Source: Prado023 sp963788325 (GTDB lineage: Bacteria; Actinomycetota; Actinomycetes; S36-B12; CAIYMF01). Taken from it: DNA of 64,000 nucleotides. The notes under the pieces were generated by a model. The model made no database searches and was not told the origin of the DNA. It saw only the letters and a list, made by a program, of their open reading frames with translations. The number at the start of each line of letters is the position of its first letter. The stretch's first letter is position 1. The stretch lies in the NCBI GenBank assembly GCA_963788325.1, contig CAWBGJ010000006.1, positions 1-64,000 of the forward strand, written 5' to 3'. The translations under genes and the position numbers were made by a program. Shown piece by piece: positions 16,509 to 25,952 of this stretch.

Positions 16509-17287
16509 GGTGGACCTCCTGGTTCGGGAGGCCTCACGGTAGGGCTTGGAAGGTCCGAAAATTGTGGAATGTCGGGTTTGTAACGAGGTGTTCACGAGGT
16601 TGGTCCGAGACCGACACATGCGGTCGAGGATTCCCCGACACGTAGGTGATGGTGGCCGTTCGTGCCCTTTCGGCGGGCAAGTCAGGGTCGCGAGCGCCGA
16701 CGTGCCCTCGTGACGCCGTGATCCCGCGGCATCGCCGCGCGCTCATCGCAGCCTGTACGAAGACCATCCGACACCTGCCCAGGGGGCGTCCTCCTCCCCG
16801 AACCCGCCGAGCCCCCGGTGTCACTTCGCTCAGCAGGCAACCTGGACTCGGTCGAGAGCGTCTCGATCGCGATTCTCGTCGAAGGCCTGGGCCGGCTGGC
16901 CGACGATCGCATGCGCCAGATCTGCGCTTCCCTCGCGATCGCGGTGCTCTGCTCGGGCCGAACCGCTGCCGCTCACCGATGGCACGCCCTCATCCCAACC
17001 TCGCGACACCACGCCCATCTCGAAAGTCGGACGGTGCCCCACATTGCGCCGCGTACCGTCCCGGTAGCGGATGTGCGTCAAGTAGCCGCGTGTTGCGCCC
17101 TGCTTGTCGCTCGTTTCGGCCCGCCTCCTCGCCGCTCAGTTTGCTGGGCCGGCCTGATGGGCCTGGGCCCGATACTCGAGGGCGGCCCTGATTCGATAGC
17201 CGCTTGCAGCGAAGAGGACGTGGCGGCGGGACTCACTTGTCCACCCGACGCGCCATCCGGCCGACCGCCGACGGCTACCGTGGTGCC
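16509..17287. other. long intergenic region with one mini-repeat copy
   Basis: About 780 bases lacking a supported gene between azoR (minus) and the gene at 17288 (plus). A mini-repeat copy lies at 17029-17061: GGACGGT and ACCGTCC close a hairpin around the core GGTGCCCCAC-ATTG-CGCCGC (17033-17052). Nothing else recognised. Confidence 0.45.
17029..17061. repeat. dispersed intergenic mini-repeat, hairpin copy
   Basis: Ends GGACGGT / ACCGTCC are perfectly complementary, with the shared core GGTGCCCCAC and CGCCGC inside. The minus strand of its right end reads ACCGGGACGGT, which recurs at 21569-21583, 30842-30856 and 7937-7950. Confidence 0.55.
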
Positions 17288-18094
17288 GTGGAGGAGGCGC
17301 CGACAGGGCCAGTCGATGTTGAAGACCTCATCCACGGGGAACTGCTCGCCGTTCGGAAGAGGTCGGAAGGCCTGTCGTCGACGTCAATCACGACCTGCCC
17401 CACCCTGGTGGACCTGATCGGTGAGGGCGACCCGCTTATCGCCATGACACGACTGACCCATCGGATCCTGGAGACCCTCGAGCTCGGGGATGACGTGATC
17501 CCCATCACGGCTGCTTCATACTCGCTCGGCCTGAGCAGCGCTGGTCGCACCCACCTGGAGCGACTGAACGACTTCGGGGCCGAGTACGGATACGAGGCAC
17601 GCCAGGCTCGACGGCTCTCGGACGAAGGCATTCGGGAGTTGGCGCGACTCATGTGCACGAACTGGGTGGTGCACGCGGTGCCGACGGTCGAGGTTCTCCT
17701 CCTGCAGGAGCGGGACGAGTCGTTTGCCATCCACGTCAGTACACGGCGGCAGTGGTACATCGACATGAAGCCCCTGCACATTGAGAAGCAGGACTTGGCG
17801 GGCGCCCGCATTGACCTGCAGCCACCTCCGGCCATGGAAGAGGAGATCTCGTTTGAGAGTGAGGGCCCTCGGGAGCTCGTCGCTCGGCTGGGCGGCCTAA
17901 TCCGGCTCCCAACGCCGGAGCCGGGTCCCGGTCACTCGCTTCGTCTGACCTGGGTCGGCGAGATCTGGCCGCGGTTCAGCGTCTCGACTCTGGGGCCCAC
18001 CTCCGGTGAGACGCTCGTGACGAGCCAGAGTGTCGGAAACACGTTGCTGATCACGGTTGAGCGCGACCAGGCGCCCCCGCCGCTGGCGGGCTGA
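17288..18094 (+). CDS. hypothetical protein
   Basis: Product of 268 residues from a GTG at 17288, the first in-frame start after a poorly coding stretch. It is soluble and acidic with mixed alpha/beta character. A conserved-looking segment is RLSDEGIRELARLMCTNWVV; the C-terminal half has alternating strands ending VGNTLLITVERD. No signal peptide, membrane helix or catalytic motif is visible. I do not recognise the family. Confidence 0.6.
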   Translation: MEEAPTGPVDVEDLIHGELLAVRKRSEGLSSTSITTCPTLVDLIGEGDPLIAMTRLTHRILETLELGDDVIPITAASYSLGLSSAGRTHLERLNDFGAEYGYEARQARRLSDEGIRELARLMCTNWVVHAVPTVEVLLLQERDESFAIHVSTRRQWYIDMKPLHIEKQDLAGARIDLQPPPAMEEEISFESEGPRELVARLGGLIRLPTPEPGPGHSLRLTWVGEIWPRFSVSTLGPTSGETLVTSQSVGNTLLITVERDQAPPPLAG

Positions 18095-18213
18095 GCCACT
18101 TCAACTGAGCGCGCTCGCGGGGCGAGCCAAGCAGATGTCACTTTCGTGTCACGACAGACCGCCGCCAAGCAGGCATCGTCTGGACGGGTGAGGTCTGAGG
18201 CGGAGGTGACGGC

Positions 18214-18420
18214 ATGGGTGAGGGGCACAAGCACCCCTGGTGGACCAGCAGGGGCGCGGTATGGGTCGTGCTGGACCGCGCGGTCGAACTGGGTTGGGGG
18301 GCCACGTTTCGGCTGGCCCTGCTTCTGGCCGTGCTGCTTGCTGGCGCTCGACTGGGTGCCGACTTCGTCGCCAGCGCAACGACGCAGCTCGCTGGCTGGG
18401 TCAGCGATCTAGCTCATTGA
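18214..18420 (+). CDS. small single-helix membrane protein
   Basis: 68 residues; ATG preceded by GGAGGTGACGGC. One hydrophobic helix (about 31-48, FRLALLLAVLLAGARLGADF) lies between polar ends. Small, probably inserted in the membrane, function unknown. Confidence 0.55.
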   Translation: MGEGHKHPWWTSRGAVWVVLDRAVELGWGATFRLALLLAVLLAGARLGADFVASATTQLAGWVSDLAH

Positions 18421-18439
18421 CTACCAACGCACCACACGA

Positions 18440-18475
18440 CCGGTGCCCCACACCGCCGCGAGCTGGGCGCCTTCA
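18440..18475. repeat. dispersed intergenic mini-repeat, copy after the 18214 gene
   Basis: Core GGTGCCCCAC-AC-CGCCGC at 18442-18459, directly followed by GAGCTGGGCGCCTTC, which is shared with the 30-bp repeats at 13379 and 20788. It lies 22 bases after a stop codon. Confidence 0.55.
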
Positions 18476-18716
18476 GGAGGGCTTCACCGCGGCGCAGAGT
18501 GGGGCGGTGTCAGCGCGTCTCGGGGCTCAGCTACCCACGGGCGCGACAGAGGCCGAGAGCGACGTCGGCCTGGCCGAGGTGCTTGGACGAAGCGCCCAGG
18601 ACGCGCAATGTGCCAGGTCCCGGGGTTTCGCACCCTGTTCACCTCCGCGATCTCTGGCGGCCGCTCCCGCTCCGTAGCGTGCCGATCGTCCGACCCCACC
18701 GATGAGAGGTTCACGC

Positions 18717-20147
18717 ATGCTCACTCGCTCCCGACTCGCTGCCAGCGCAGCGACCGGTGTCGTCGTCCCGCTGCTGGCGGTTTCGTCCGCGCTCGGCGCC
18801 GCGCCGATGTCCACAGGGCCCAACTCCTCCGACAGCCCGTACCTGATCCCGGTCGCCCCGGGGGTGACCAACACGGCCCTGCTGAGCGTCGGAGATGCCG
18901 CCGACAACGGCTACCGCATGGTTGGCATCCCTGACGGTCTCGGCGCGTTCGACAACGGCGACGGCACCATCACCGTGCTGATGAACCACGAGCTCCGCTC
19001 GGACCGCGGTGTCGTGCGCGCGCACGGCGCGAAGGGCGCCTTCGTCTCCAAGTGGATCATTGAGAAGAAGACGCTGCGGGTCCTCGAGGGCAGCGACCTC
19101 ATCCAGGACCTCGTGCTCGTCAACGGCGACAACGCCCTTGCCCGCCTCTGCTCAGCTGACCTGCCCCCGATCTCCGCCTTCTACAATGCGGCGTCGGGGA
19201 AGGGCTACGACGGTCGGATCTTCATGAACGGCGAGGAGGACGGCAGCGACGCCAAGGGCCGGGGCTTCGCCCACGTGGTCGACACCGGCGTGTCCTACGA
19301 CCTGCCCTACCTCGGTCGCTTCGCGTGGGAGAACTCACTGGCCCACCCGAACACCGGCGACGCGACCGTGGTGGTCGGCACCGACGACTCGACCCCCGGC
19401 CAGGTCTACGTGTACGCCGGCCAGAAGCGTACCGCCGGCAGCCCGATCGAGAAGGCGGGCCTCGTGGGAGGCACCCTCTACGGCATCAAGGTCGCCGGTG
19501 GGCTGGACGAGCTGAACAACCCCGCCTTCCCGCTGCGCAGCACCTTCTCCCTGGTCAAACTGGCGGACGCGGACCAGCAGAACGTCACCGAGTTGCAGGC
19601 TGCTTCCGAGGCTGCCGGCGTCACCGAGTTCTGGCGCCCTGAGGACGGTCACTGGGACACCACCAACCCGAACGTGTTCTGGTTCGTCACCACGGCCAAC
19701 TTCACTGGTCCGACCCGGCTGTGGAAGGCGACCTTCGCCGACGCGAGCAACCCGGCGCTCGGCGGCACGATCGAGGCCGTCCTCGACGGCACCGAGGGCC
19801 TGCACATGCTGGACAACATGACCGTCGCCGACAAGGGCGGGCAGCTACTGCTGCAGGAGGACCCGGGCAATCAGAAGTACCTGGCCCGCGTCTACAGCTA
19901 CAACACGCGGTCTGACAGGGTCACCCCGATCCTTGAGCACGACCCGGCCCGGTTCATCACAGGTGCGCCCGGGTTCCTGACCGAGGATGAGGAGTCCTCC
20001 GGAGTGATCGACGTGTCGTCCCTGCTGGGCCAGGGCAGGTACCTGCTCACCACCCAGGTGCACACGGCGCACCCCGATCCCGAGCTCGTTGAGTACGGTC
20101 AGTTGCAGCTCGCCCGCGTCCCGTGGAAGAACAACGGCGCCAAGTAG
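18717..20147 (+). CDS. secreted PhoX-like protein (DUF839)
   Basis: Product of 476 residues. The ATG at 18717 has GAGAGG seven bases upstream, and a signal peptide follows (MLTRSRLAASAATGVVVPLL to SALGAAPM). The mature part has the beta-propeller-like blocks of the PhoX/DUF839 family: DGTITVLMNHEL near the N terminus, RIFMNGEEDG, WENSLAHPNTGDATVVVGTDDSTPGQVYVYAG, and later DNMTVADKGGQLLLQEDPGNQKYLARVY. PhoX enzymes are Ca2+/Fe-dependent alkaline phosphatases. The acidic metal ligands appear present, but DUF839 also has non-enzymatic members, so activity is inferred. A strong terminator follows. Confidence 0.85.
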   Translation: MLTRSRLAASAATGVVVPLLAVSSALGAAPMSTGPNSSDSPYLIPVAPGVTNTALLSVGDAADNGYRMVGIPDGLGAFDNGDGTITVLMNHELRSDRGVVRAHGAKGAFVSKWIIEKKTLRVLEGSDLIQDLVLVNGDNALARLCSADLPPISAFYNAASGKGYDGRIFMNGEEDGSDAKGRGFAHVVDTGVSYDLPYLGRFAWENSLAHPNTGDATVVVGTDDSTPGQVYVYAGQKRTAGSPIEKAGLVGGTLYGIKVAGGLDELNNPAFPLRSTFSLVKLADADQQNVTELQAASEAAGVTEFWRPEDGHWDTTNPNVFWFVTTANFTGPTRLWKATFADASNPALGGTIEAVLDGTEGLHMLDNMTVADKGGQLLLQEDPGNQKYLARVYSYNTRSDRVTPILEHDPARFITGAPGFLTEDEESSGVIDVSSLLGQGRYLLTTQVHTAHPDPELVEYGQLQLARVPWKNNGAK

Positions 20148-20169
20148 CCGAACGACTGCGAAGCCGCGA

Positions 20170-20214
20170 CGCACCGATGGGGGTCCTGCCTCAGCCAGGA
20201 CCCCCATCGGTGCG
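20170..20214. terminator. 19-bp stem-loop after the PhoX-like gene
   Basis: A perfect 19-bp stem (20170-20188 with 20196-20214) and seven-base loop CCTCAGC, 22 bases after the stop codon. It resembles a strong actinobacterial intrinsic terminator without a U-tract. Confidence 0.8.
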
Positions 20215-20401
20215 TTGTGCGCTGACCCTGTAGGAACAGGTGGCGCCTGTACGTCGGACCGCTGGTCGCCATGAGGGGGCCAGGAGTGCTAGGAATCGCC
20301 ACATCGGTGGTGCACTCGATCACCGCCGCGATCTCGCTGACTCAACCCACGTCGAGCGCCCACGATGCGTTGCGAGTCAGCGGGCAGAGGACGAGGCAGC
20401 C

Positions 20402-20737
20402 ATGTGGCAAGACCCAGCAACGACCAACCCCGATCACTACGTCGTGATCATGGAGAACGACCAAGTGCGTGTCCTGGAGTACACCGACACACCTGGAGAC
20501 GTAACCACGCCGCACGACCATCCGGACAGTGTCATGTACACGCTCAGCTCGTTCCGGCGGCGCCTGCACGCCAACGACACGTTCCGTGATGTCGAACTCG
20601 CGGCCGGTGGCGCACACTGGCTTCCAGCCCAGCGGCACTACGGGCAGAACACCGGCGACACCGACACCCACGTCATCTTCGTCGAGCTCAAGACCGCCGG
20701 GTCAGCCAGCCCGACGGCCGCGCTCGGACCGCAGTAG
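20402..20737 (+). CDS. small cupin-fold protein
   Basis: Product of 111 residues. DHYVVIMENDQVRVLEYTDTPGD followed by TTPHDHPDSVMYTLSSFRRRL shows the cupin metal motif (H-x-H, positions about 40-42), and the second motif lies near GGAHWLPAQRHYGQNTGDTDTHVIFVELK. It matches the BauB-like 'cytoplasmic protein' group. The natural substrate is unknown; a metal-bound small-molecule role is likely. Confidence 0.75.
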   Translation: MWQDPATTNPDHYVVIMENDQVRVLEYTDTPGDVTTPHDHPDSVMYTLSSFRRRLHANDTFRDVELAAGGAHWLPAQRHYGQNTGDTDTHVIFVELKTAGSASPTAALGPQ

Positions 20738-20787
20738 CAGGCCCTCCCCACAAGAGACCTGGCCGCCCCGTCGTGCCGTACCCGCGT

Positions 20788-20817
20788 GAGTCCTACCGCC
20801 GCGAGCCGGGCGCCTTC
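20788..20817. repeat. 30-bp repeat, copy B
   Basis: Differs by one base from 13379-13408, which spans the doc stop codon. Here it lies 50 bases after the cupin gene with no doc gene nearby. No other gene is supported between 20738 and 20957. Confidence 0.55.
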
Positions 20818-20957
20818 GAGGCGTGGACGAAGGGGTGCACATGGGTCGCTTCGGTCGGGGAGGGCGTAGGGAGGTAGTGGGCGGTCGCGCGAGCGCTCGG
20901 ACGCTTCGCGGCCTGGAAGCATCCTGCGGGGCCGTGGCGACGTGACCGTCGTCGTGT

Positions 20958-21500
20958 TCAGGTGTCGAGTCCCGATTCGAAGGCGTCGGTGAGTGCGGCC
21001 CGTGCCGCGTCCGGGTCGCGGGCGGCGTGGGCGGAGCACAGGATGGCGCCGGGGCTGCACCGTCGCCACCAGTTGCCCTCGACGGGCAGCACAATGGCGC
21101 CGCCGCGCACAGCGTCCGGGCTCACTCGGTGTCGTTGTGCGACCTGTTCGGCGACCGATCGGATGGTGTCGTAGTCGAACTGCCCGGGGTGCCCGTGGGG
21201 CGGCATCAGCGAGGTGCGGCTCTGGCCGTGGGCCCATCGAAGTGCGTCGGCGAACGTGGTCCGCAGCACGTCGCGGAGGGCGGAGCGACTGGCCAGCGAC
21301 GCGAAGTCAGGTGGATCGAAGAGCGCGCCCGCCTGCACTACTTGCCGCTGCAGCCAGGCCCGTTCATCCGCGCCGTCAGGGGGTCCCTTCTGGATGCCAA
21401 CATGGTGAGCCACCACCGCCTGCCACCAGCCCACCCACTCGGCGCCGCGCCGCAACTCGACGACAAACTCCGGAGTCGGCACGTCCGACAGCCTACGCAA
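20958..21500 (-). CDS. hypothetical protein
   Basis: Product of up to 180 residues (TTG at 21500; a GTG at 21482 is an alternative start). It is soluble and Trp-rich at the N terminus (RRGAEWVGWWQAVVAHHVG). A motif HGHPGQFDYDTIRSVAEQVA lies mid-protein, then DAVRGGAIVLPVEGNWWRRCSPGAILCS. No recognised catalytic signature. Monocistronic, divergent from the 21654 gene. Confidence 0.6.
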   Translation of the reverse strand: MRRLSDVPTPEFVVELRRGAEWVGWWQAVVAHHVGIQKGPPDGADERAWLQRQVVQAGALFDPPDFASLASRSALRDVLRTTFADALRWAHGQSRTSLMPPHGHPGQFDYDTIRSVAEQVAQRHRVSPDAVRGGAIVLPVEGNWWRRCSPGAILCSAHAARDPDAARAALTDAFESGLDT

Positions 21501-21568
21501 GCGGAGGTGGCCGACAGTGGCTCGTGAGGCCTGCCAACCTGCGCGACAGGCGGCTGAAGTGCAGCGCC

Positions 21569-21583
21569 GCTGACCGGGACGGT
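21569..21583. repeat. GACCGGGACGGT-type short repeat
   Basis: GCTGACCGGGACGGT here is identical to 30842-30856 and nearly identical to the reverse complement at 7937-7950. It is the same as one arm of the hairpin repeat at 17029-17061. It lies in the divergent gap between 21500 and 21654. Confidence 0.45.
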
Positions 21584-21653
21584 AGGCGGCCGGAAGGGGC
21601 TACCTCCTAGGAGTCCGGCCTGGCCGCGCAGGAACAAGCTCTATAGTGCGGCC

Positions 21654-21896
21654 GTGGCGAAGCCCGGTATGCCTGATCTGAGAGGGATGATGGGTCGAAC
21701 CAGCGGGCGAGCGGTCGGGGTGTTGGCAGCCTGGCTCGCGGCAGTCGTCGTGGTCCGACTCGGGCTCGCCTGGGCTGACACCTACTCGTATTCGCGGGCC
21801 AGCGAGGTGCGTTATGGGCTCGTGGCCGCAGTCGCCTTGTCCGTGGCCATCAGCGGGACGATCATCGCCCTGCGGTGGAGGCGGGGTGGGCGGTGA
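21654..21896 (+). CDS. small two-helix membrane protein
   Basis: 80 residues from GTG at 21654. Two hydrophobic helices (about 20-40 and 57-72) flank a polar loop (DTYSYSRASEVRYG), and the tail is basic (RWRRGGR). No family recognised. Confidence 0.55.
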   Translation: MAKPGMPDLRGMMGRTSGRAVGVLAAWLAAVVVVRLGLAWADTYSYSRASEVRYGLVAAVALSVAISGTIIALRWRRGGR

Positions 21897-22198
21897 CGGG
21901 CGCACCGGTTGAGGCGCAACCTGTCGAAGTCCCCTTCGCTGAGCGTCCACAGGAACCGACGTGGGGCGCCGGAGGATGATCGGTGCCCGGCGACCGGGCA
22001 CATTCGGAACCAGGAAGGCGGTGCTCGCCCTCACGGGCAGGTCGTCGAGGGTGTGGCTCTGAGAGTCTGGTTTGGCCCCGGCGTCACCGTGTGACCCCCG
22101 GGGCTAGGCGGCTTCAGGTACCCCCAGGTAGCGCCGATATGTCAGTCACGGCAGTTGGCGGCGCTCGGCCAGCTCAGTGACGCGAGGGGGAGCGAGAG
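21897..22198. other. intergenic region, nothing recognised
   Basis: About 300 bases between a small membrane protein and a small secreted protein; no hairpin, repeat or reading frame could be supported. Confidence 0.4.
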
Positions 22199-22591
22199 AT
22201 GTTGCGTTGGATCGCGCCGGTCGGCGCGGGCTTGATCCTGGTAGCGGGGACGGGGGCCTACGCGCTCTCAGCCGACCAGCCCACGCCGGCGTCGGCCGGC
22301 ACCGCGGGCTGCGCCATCATGTTCGCCGACGGCAACCCGTACTGGAGTGAATTCAGCAAGACCCAGCTGGTCGAGGCCGACAAGGAGGTTCGCCGGCTGC
22401 CCGGGTTCGAAAGTGGCTGGCTGATCGTGCTCCACGTCGACTCGCAACGCGACCGCCTCCTAGCGGACTACGACTCCACCGAGCGCAAGGCTCGCCGCGC
22501 CAAGAACCAGTCCTACTACCAGAGCCTTCCGACAGTGCCCGACACCCGGCAGGCCGTCGAAGACTGCGTCATCAACATCGGTGAACCCTGA
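22199..22591 (+). CDS. small secreted hypothetical protein
   Basis: Product of 130 residues with GGGGAGCGAGAG before the ATG. MLRWIAPVGAGLILVAGTGAYALSA is a signal peptide or N-terminal anchor. The mature part has two Cys (CAIMFADGNPYW and EDCVINIG) that could form a disulfide, and a charged helix (STERKARRAKNQ). No family recognised. Confidence 0.6.
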   Translation: MLRWIAPVGAGLILVAGTGAYALSADQPTPASAGTAGCAIMFADGNPYWSEFSKTQLVEADKEVRRLPGFESGWLIVLHVDSQRDRLLADYDSTERKARRAKNQSYYQSLPTVPDTRQAVEDCVINIGEP

Positions 22592-22836
22592 TCCACAGAC
22601 CGGGCGTCCACAACGAGCGAAGATCGACCTGCATTCCGTGTGACGACCCGGTCAGCGATCCCCGACCGGAACGCCGTGGATGCCGTGATGCCTGCCCCAC
22701 CGCGCGTTTCGCCGGAATGCAGCCGGTCCCCGTCGTTCCGTTCCGAACCAGCGCTCACCACGCCGTCACGGATCGGATCCGGCGCCGCCACTCCCCGTCC
22801 CTCGTACACCCTGGGGCGCACTCTGGTGCCTGAGGG

Positions 22837-23403
22837 TCAGGCGGGATTCCTGACTGCGTGGCGAAGGTAGACCACGCCGTTGGCGAAACGGCGCTGGTCC
22901 AGCAGCTCGAGGTCGAGCCGTACGCCCCGAGGTAGCGCCGGCTTCCCGCCGCCCACCAGCACCGGCCAGAGCAACAGCACGCACTCGTCGACCAAACCGT
23001 GCCGGAATGCTTCCGCCGCGATTCCTGCGCCTCCGATGCTCAGGTCCGAGCCGGAGGTCTCCTTGAGCGCTCGCACCGCCGCCGGCTCGAAAGTCCGTTC
23101 GATCGTCGTGCGCGCCGTCGAGACGTCGGCCAGCGAGGAGGAGTACACGATCTTGTCAGCGCCACGCCAGATGGCAGCGAACTCGCGGACCACCGCAGGC
23201 TCGTCGGTCAACCAGTCGTCACTCTCCCAGACGCGCATCGAGTCGTACATCCGACGCCCGTAGAGCGACGTACCGACTCGCCGCTCGAAGTCGTTCCAGA
23301 ACGCGTGCACGTCCTCATCAGGAACCGACCAGTCGATCGAACCCGACTCGTCCTCCAGGAATCCGTCGAGTGAGATGTTGGCTGCGTAGATCAGCTTGCC
23401 CAT
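22837..23403 (-). CDS. dihydrofolate reductase-family protein (RibD C-terminal type)
   Basis: Product of 188 residues starting MGKLIYAANISLDGFLEDESGSIDW, the YyaP/YwjB-type start of the DHFR/RibD-C family. It includes YGRRMYDSM, then KIVYSSSL and the NADPH-loop motif SIGGAGIAAEAFRHGLVDE. Members are NAD(P)H-dependent reductases of uncertain substrate; this is not a classical DHFR. An upstream in-frame extension is rejected because it lacks family character. Confidence 0.88.
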   Translation of the reverse strand: MGKLIYAANISLDGFLEDESGSIDWSVPDEDVHAFWNDFERRVGTSLYGRRMYDSMRVWESDDWLTDEPAVVREFAAIWRGADKIVYSSSLADVSTARTTIERTFEPAAVRALKETSGSDLSIGGAGIAAEAFRHGLVDECVLLLWPVLVGGGKPALPRGVRLDLELLDQRRFANGVVYLRHAVRNPA

Positions 23404-23622
23404 GGCGCTCCATCCGGTCGAGGGCTTCAGAGTGCAGGTTGGCACCGGCAATGGCAACCACCCACCTGAGATCGCTCAACCTGCCGCCAAGAGCGCCGTG
23501 ACCGACGCGATGCCCTCCTGAAGGCGCCCAGCTCGCGGCGGAAACCCGCAGGTTTCTCGGGTCGCCCTGGTCGAGCTCCGGCGAGCCATGATCCGTTGGC
23601 AGCTGACGCCAGATCCCCGCGG

Positions 23623-25413
23623 TCAGAGCCAGTGCGGGTCGAGGTCCACCGTCGTCCGGTCAGCTGAGCCGAGGAGGTCCAACATGGGGCCCACCTTGGG
23701 CAGCTCGCGGGTGAAGAAGTAGCGCGCCGCCGACCGCTTGCCGTCGTAGAACGCGCCCTCGTGGCCGTTCGCGGCCAGGCACTGCTCCAGCCACAGCCAT
23801 GCGACGACCAGATGGCCGGTGGCCTCGAGGTAGGCGGTGGCATCGGCGAGGATCAGCTGGGGATCGCCGAGCCCGCCGAGGAACCCGGTCACCCCGACGA
23901 GGCGGCCGGCCAGGGCCCGCAGCGCTGAGGCGTGCTCCGCGGCGTCCCCGCCCACCGCATCCGCCCGATCAGCCGTCTCCTGCATCCGGCCCAGCAGGAC
24001 GCCCAGCCCCGCGCCGCCGTCGAGCAGAACCTTGCGGCCGAGCAGGTCCATCGCCTGGATCCCGTGGGTGCCCTCGTGGATCGGGTTGAGCCGGTTGTCC
24101 CGGTAGTGCAGCTCGAGGTCGAAGTCTCGGGTGTACCCGGCCCCGCCCAGCACCTGGATGGCCAGGTCGTTGGCGGTCAGGCACCACTGCGACGGCCAGC
24201 TCTTGGCGATCGGGGTCAGGACGCCCAGGAGCGTCTCTGCCTCCGACGCTCCCGCGGGGTCGTCAAGGGAGGCCACATCGTCGACGAGCCGGGAGCAGTA
24301 GAGGTTCAGCGCCAGGGCACCCTCGGCGTAGGACTTCTGTGCCAGCAGCATCCGCCGGATGTCCGGGTGCTCGACCAGCGGGACCGGGGGCGAGCCCGGG
24401 GCGGCTCCCACCGGCCGCCCCTGGAGCCGGTCGCGGGCGTAGGCCAGGGACTTCAGGTACCCCGTGCAGCCCAGCGCGGTGGCGCACAGCCCGACACCGA
24501 TCCGGGCCTCGTTCATCATCGTGAACATGACCGGCAGTCCCCGGTTCTCAGTCCCGACGAGGTAGCCGACGGCGCCGGGTCGACCGCCGGGCGTGTGGGC
24601 GCCGTCGCCGAGGACCGGGGCGGTGTTGACCGTGCCGCGGTAGCCCATCTTGTGGTTGATCCCTGCCAGGACCACATCGTTGTGCTCGCCAACGGTGCCG
24701 TCCGGGGCGACGAGGTACTTGGGCACCAGGAACAACGAGATCCCGCGGGTCCCGGCCGACGCCCCGGGGATCCGGGCGAGGACCAGGTGCACGATGTTCT
24801 CGCTGAGCTCATGGTCGCCGCCGGAGATCCACATCTTGCGCCCGAACAGGCGGTAGGTCCCGTCCTCCTGAGGCTCGGCCCGGGTCGCGATGTCAGCCAG
24901 GCTGGAGCCCGCCTGGGACTCCGAGAGCGCCATCGTCCCGAAGAACCGGCCCTCGATCATCGGCCGCACGAACAGCTGCACCTGCTCGTGGGAGCCGTGC
25001 GTAGCCAGCAGGTTCGCCGCGGCCATCGTCAGCAGCGCGTACCCGGTCGTCCCCGCGTTAGCCGCGTGGAACCACGACATCGCAGCGCCGAACACGGACC
25101 CGGGCAGGCCGGCGCCGCCGATCGCCGCATCCATCGGCGCGGCGAGGAACCCAGCGTCGGCGAACGCCCGCAGCGCGAGGCCCACCTCGGGGAGGATTTC
25201 GACGGTCGTGCCGTCGAAGCGCGGCTCGTTGAGGTCCGCGGACCGGTTGTGGGGGGCGAAGTGAGTCGTGGCCAGCGCTTCGGCCAGGTCCAGGATGCCC
25301 TGGACGGTCTCGCGATCGTGGCCGGAGAAGCGCGGGCGGGCCAACAGGGCCTCAGTGTCCAGCCACTCGAAGAGCAGGAAGTCCAAGTCCCGCCGGGACA
25401 TGATCTGGCTCAC
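23623..25413 (-). CDS. acyl-CoA dehydrogenase (long form)
   Basis: Product of 596 residues. It matches the large AidB/FadE-like acyl-CoA dehydrogenase group: an N-terminal helical cap (RETVQGILDLAEALATTHFAPHN), FAD/substrate loops FFGTMALSESQAGSSLADIATRA and FGRKMWISGGDHEL, the C-terminal helical bundle, and the EGTHGIQAMDLLGRKVL motif near residue 450. The extra C-terminal domain of about 120 residues is typical of this longer subgroup. It oxidises acyl-CoA thioesters with FAD; chain length cannot be told. Confidence 0.9.
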   Translation of the reverse strand: MSQIMSRRDLDFLLFEWLDTEALLARPRFSGHDRETVQGILDLAEALATTHFAPHNRSADLNEPRFDGTTVEILPEVGLALRAFADAGFLAAPMDAAIGGAGLPGSVFGAAMSWFHAANAGTTGYALLTMAAANLLATHGSHEQVQLFVRPMIEGRFFGTMALSESQAGSSLADIATRAEPQEDGTYRLFGRKMWISGGDHELSENIVHLVLARIPGASAGTRGISLFLVPKYLVAPDGTVGEHNDVVLAGINHKMGYRGTVNTAPVLGDGAHTPGGRPGAVGYLVGTENRGLPVMFTMMNEARIGVGLCATALGCTGYLKSLAYARDRLQGRPVGAAPGSPPVPLVEHPDIRRMLLAQKSYAEGALALNLYCSRLVDDVASLDDPAGASEAETLLGVLTPIAKSWPSQWCLTANDLAIQVLGGAGYTRDFDLELHYRDNRLNPIHEGTHGIQAMDLLGRKVLLDGGAGLGVLLGRMQETADRADAVGGDAAEHASALRALAGRLVGVTGFLGGLGDPQLILADATAYLEATGHLVVAWLWLEQCLAANGHEGAFYDGKRSAARYFFTRELPKVGPMLDLLGSADRTTVDLDPHWL

Positions 25414-25446
25414 GGCTGCACCTTCTTCCCTCGCGTGCCCGGAACG

Positions 25447-25946
25447 CTACCAACGACAAGCGCGGCCGGGCCGATCGCATCGATGAACTGACGCCCGCCT
25501 GACCAGGCTCCCGGATCCATCTGGAGCCACTGTGATGCCCGCCCCAAGGTGCGCGACAGGCGGCGGATAGGAGCACGTTGGCCGCATCGCGGGGCTGTTG
25601 GCGATGCCGGGGGTCGCGCGATTGGTGAGCGTGATCAGGCGGAACCCAGCCTGAGCGAGGCGCTGCATGCCCTCGGGTACGTCCGGATGAGGGTCCAGTT
25701 CCCGGAAACCAGCAAGCACGTGCGCGATCCGGTCGTCGTCCAGCATGCCGCGCAGGTTCCCTGCCGCGATCTGCCCGAACGGTCGGAACTCCCCGACGGC
25801 GTCAAGCGCGAACCCGTCGCGCAGCACACCGGGAAACCATGAGTCCAGGTCGCTCACGGCAGCCCCACGTCGATGAACCGGTCACGCAGCGGAGCCATGT
25901 CCGACAAGGACTCGTTGACATCGAACACGATCGCCTCAACGGCCAT
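25447..25946 (-). pseudogene. haloacid dehalogenase type II remnant
   Basis: The ATG at 25946 gives MAVEAIVFDVNESLSDMAPL, the start of a type II haloacid dehalogenase with the nucleophile region D-V-N-E-S. The frame hits a stop near 25859. The family sequence continues in another frame (SDLDSWFPGVLRDGFALDAVGEFRPF onward to RLITLTN). Homology ends after about 100 residues and is replaced by unrelated sequence. So there is one frameshift plus a C-terminal truncation. It lies six bases after the GGDEF gene in the same direction. Inactive by inference. Confidence 0.8.
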
Positions 25947-25952
25947 GAGGCC

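Noticed and set aside
23932..25491. 519-codon plus-strand frame opposite the acyl-CoA dehydrogenase
   Set aside because: It is antisense to a well-supported enzyme; the product is Gly/Arg/Gln-rich and matches no family.
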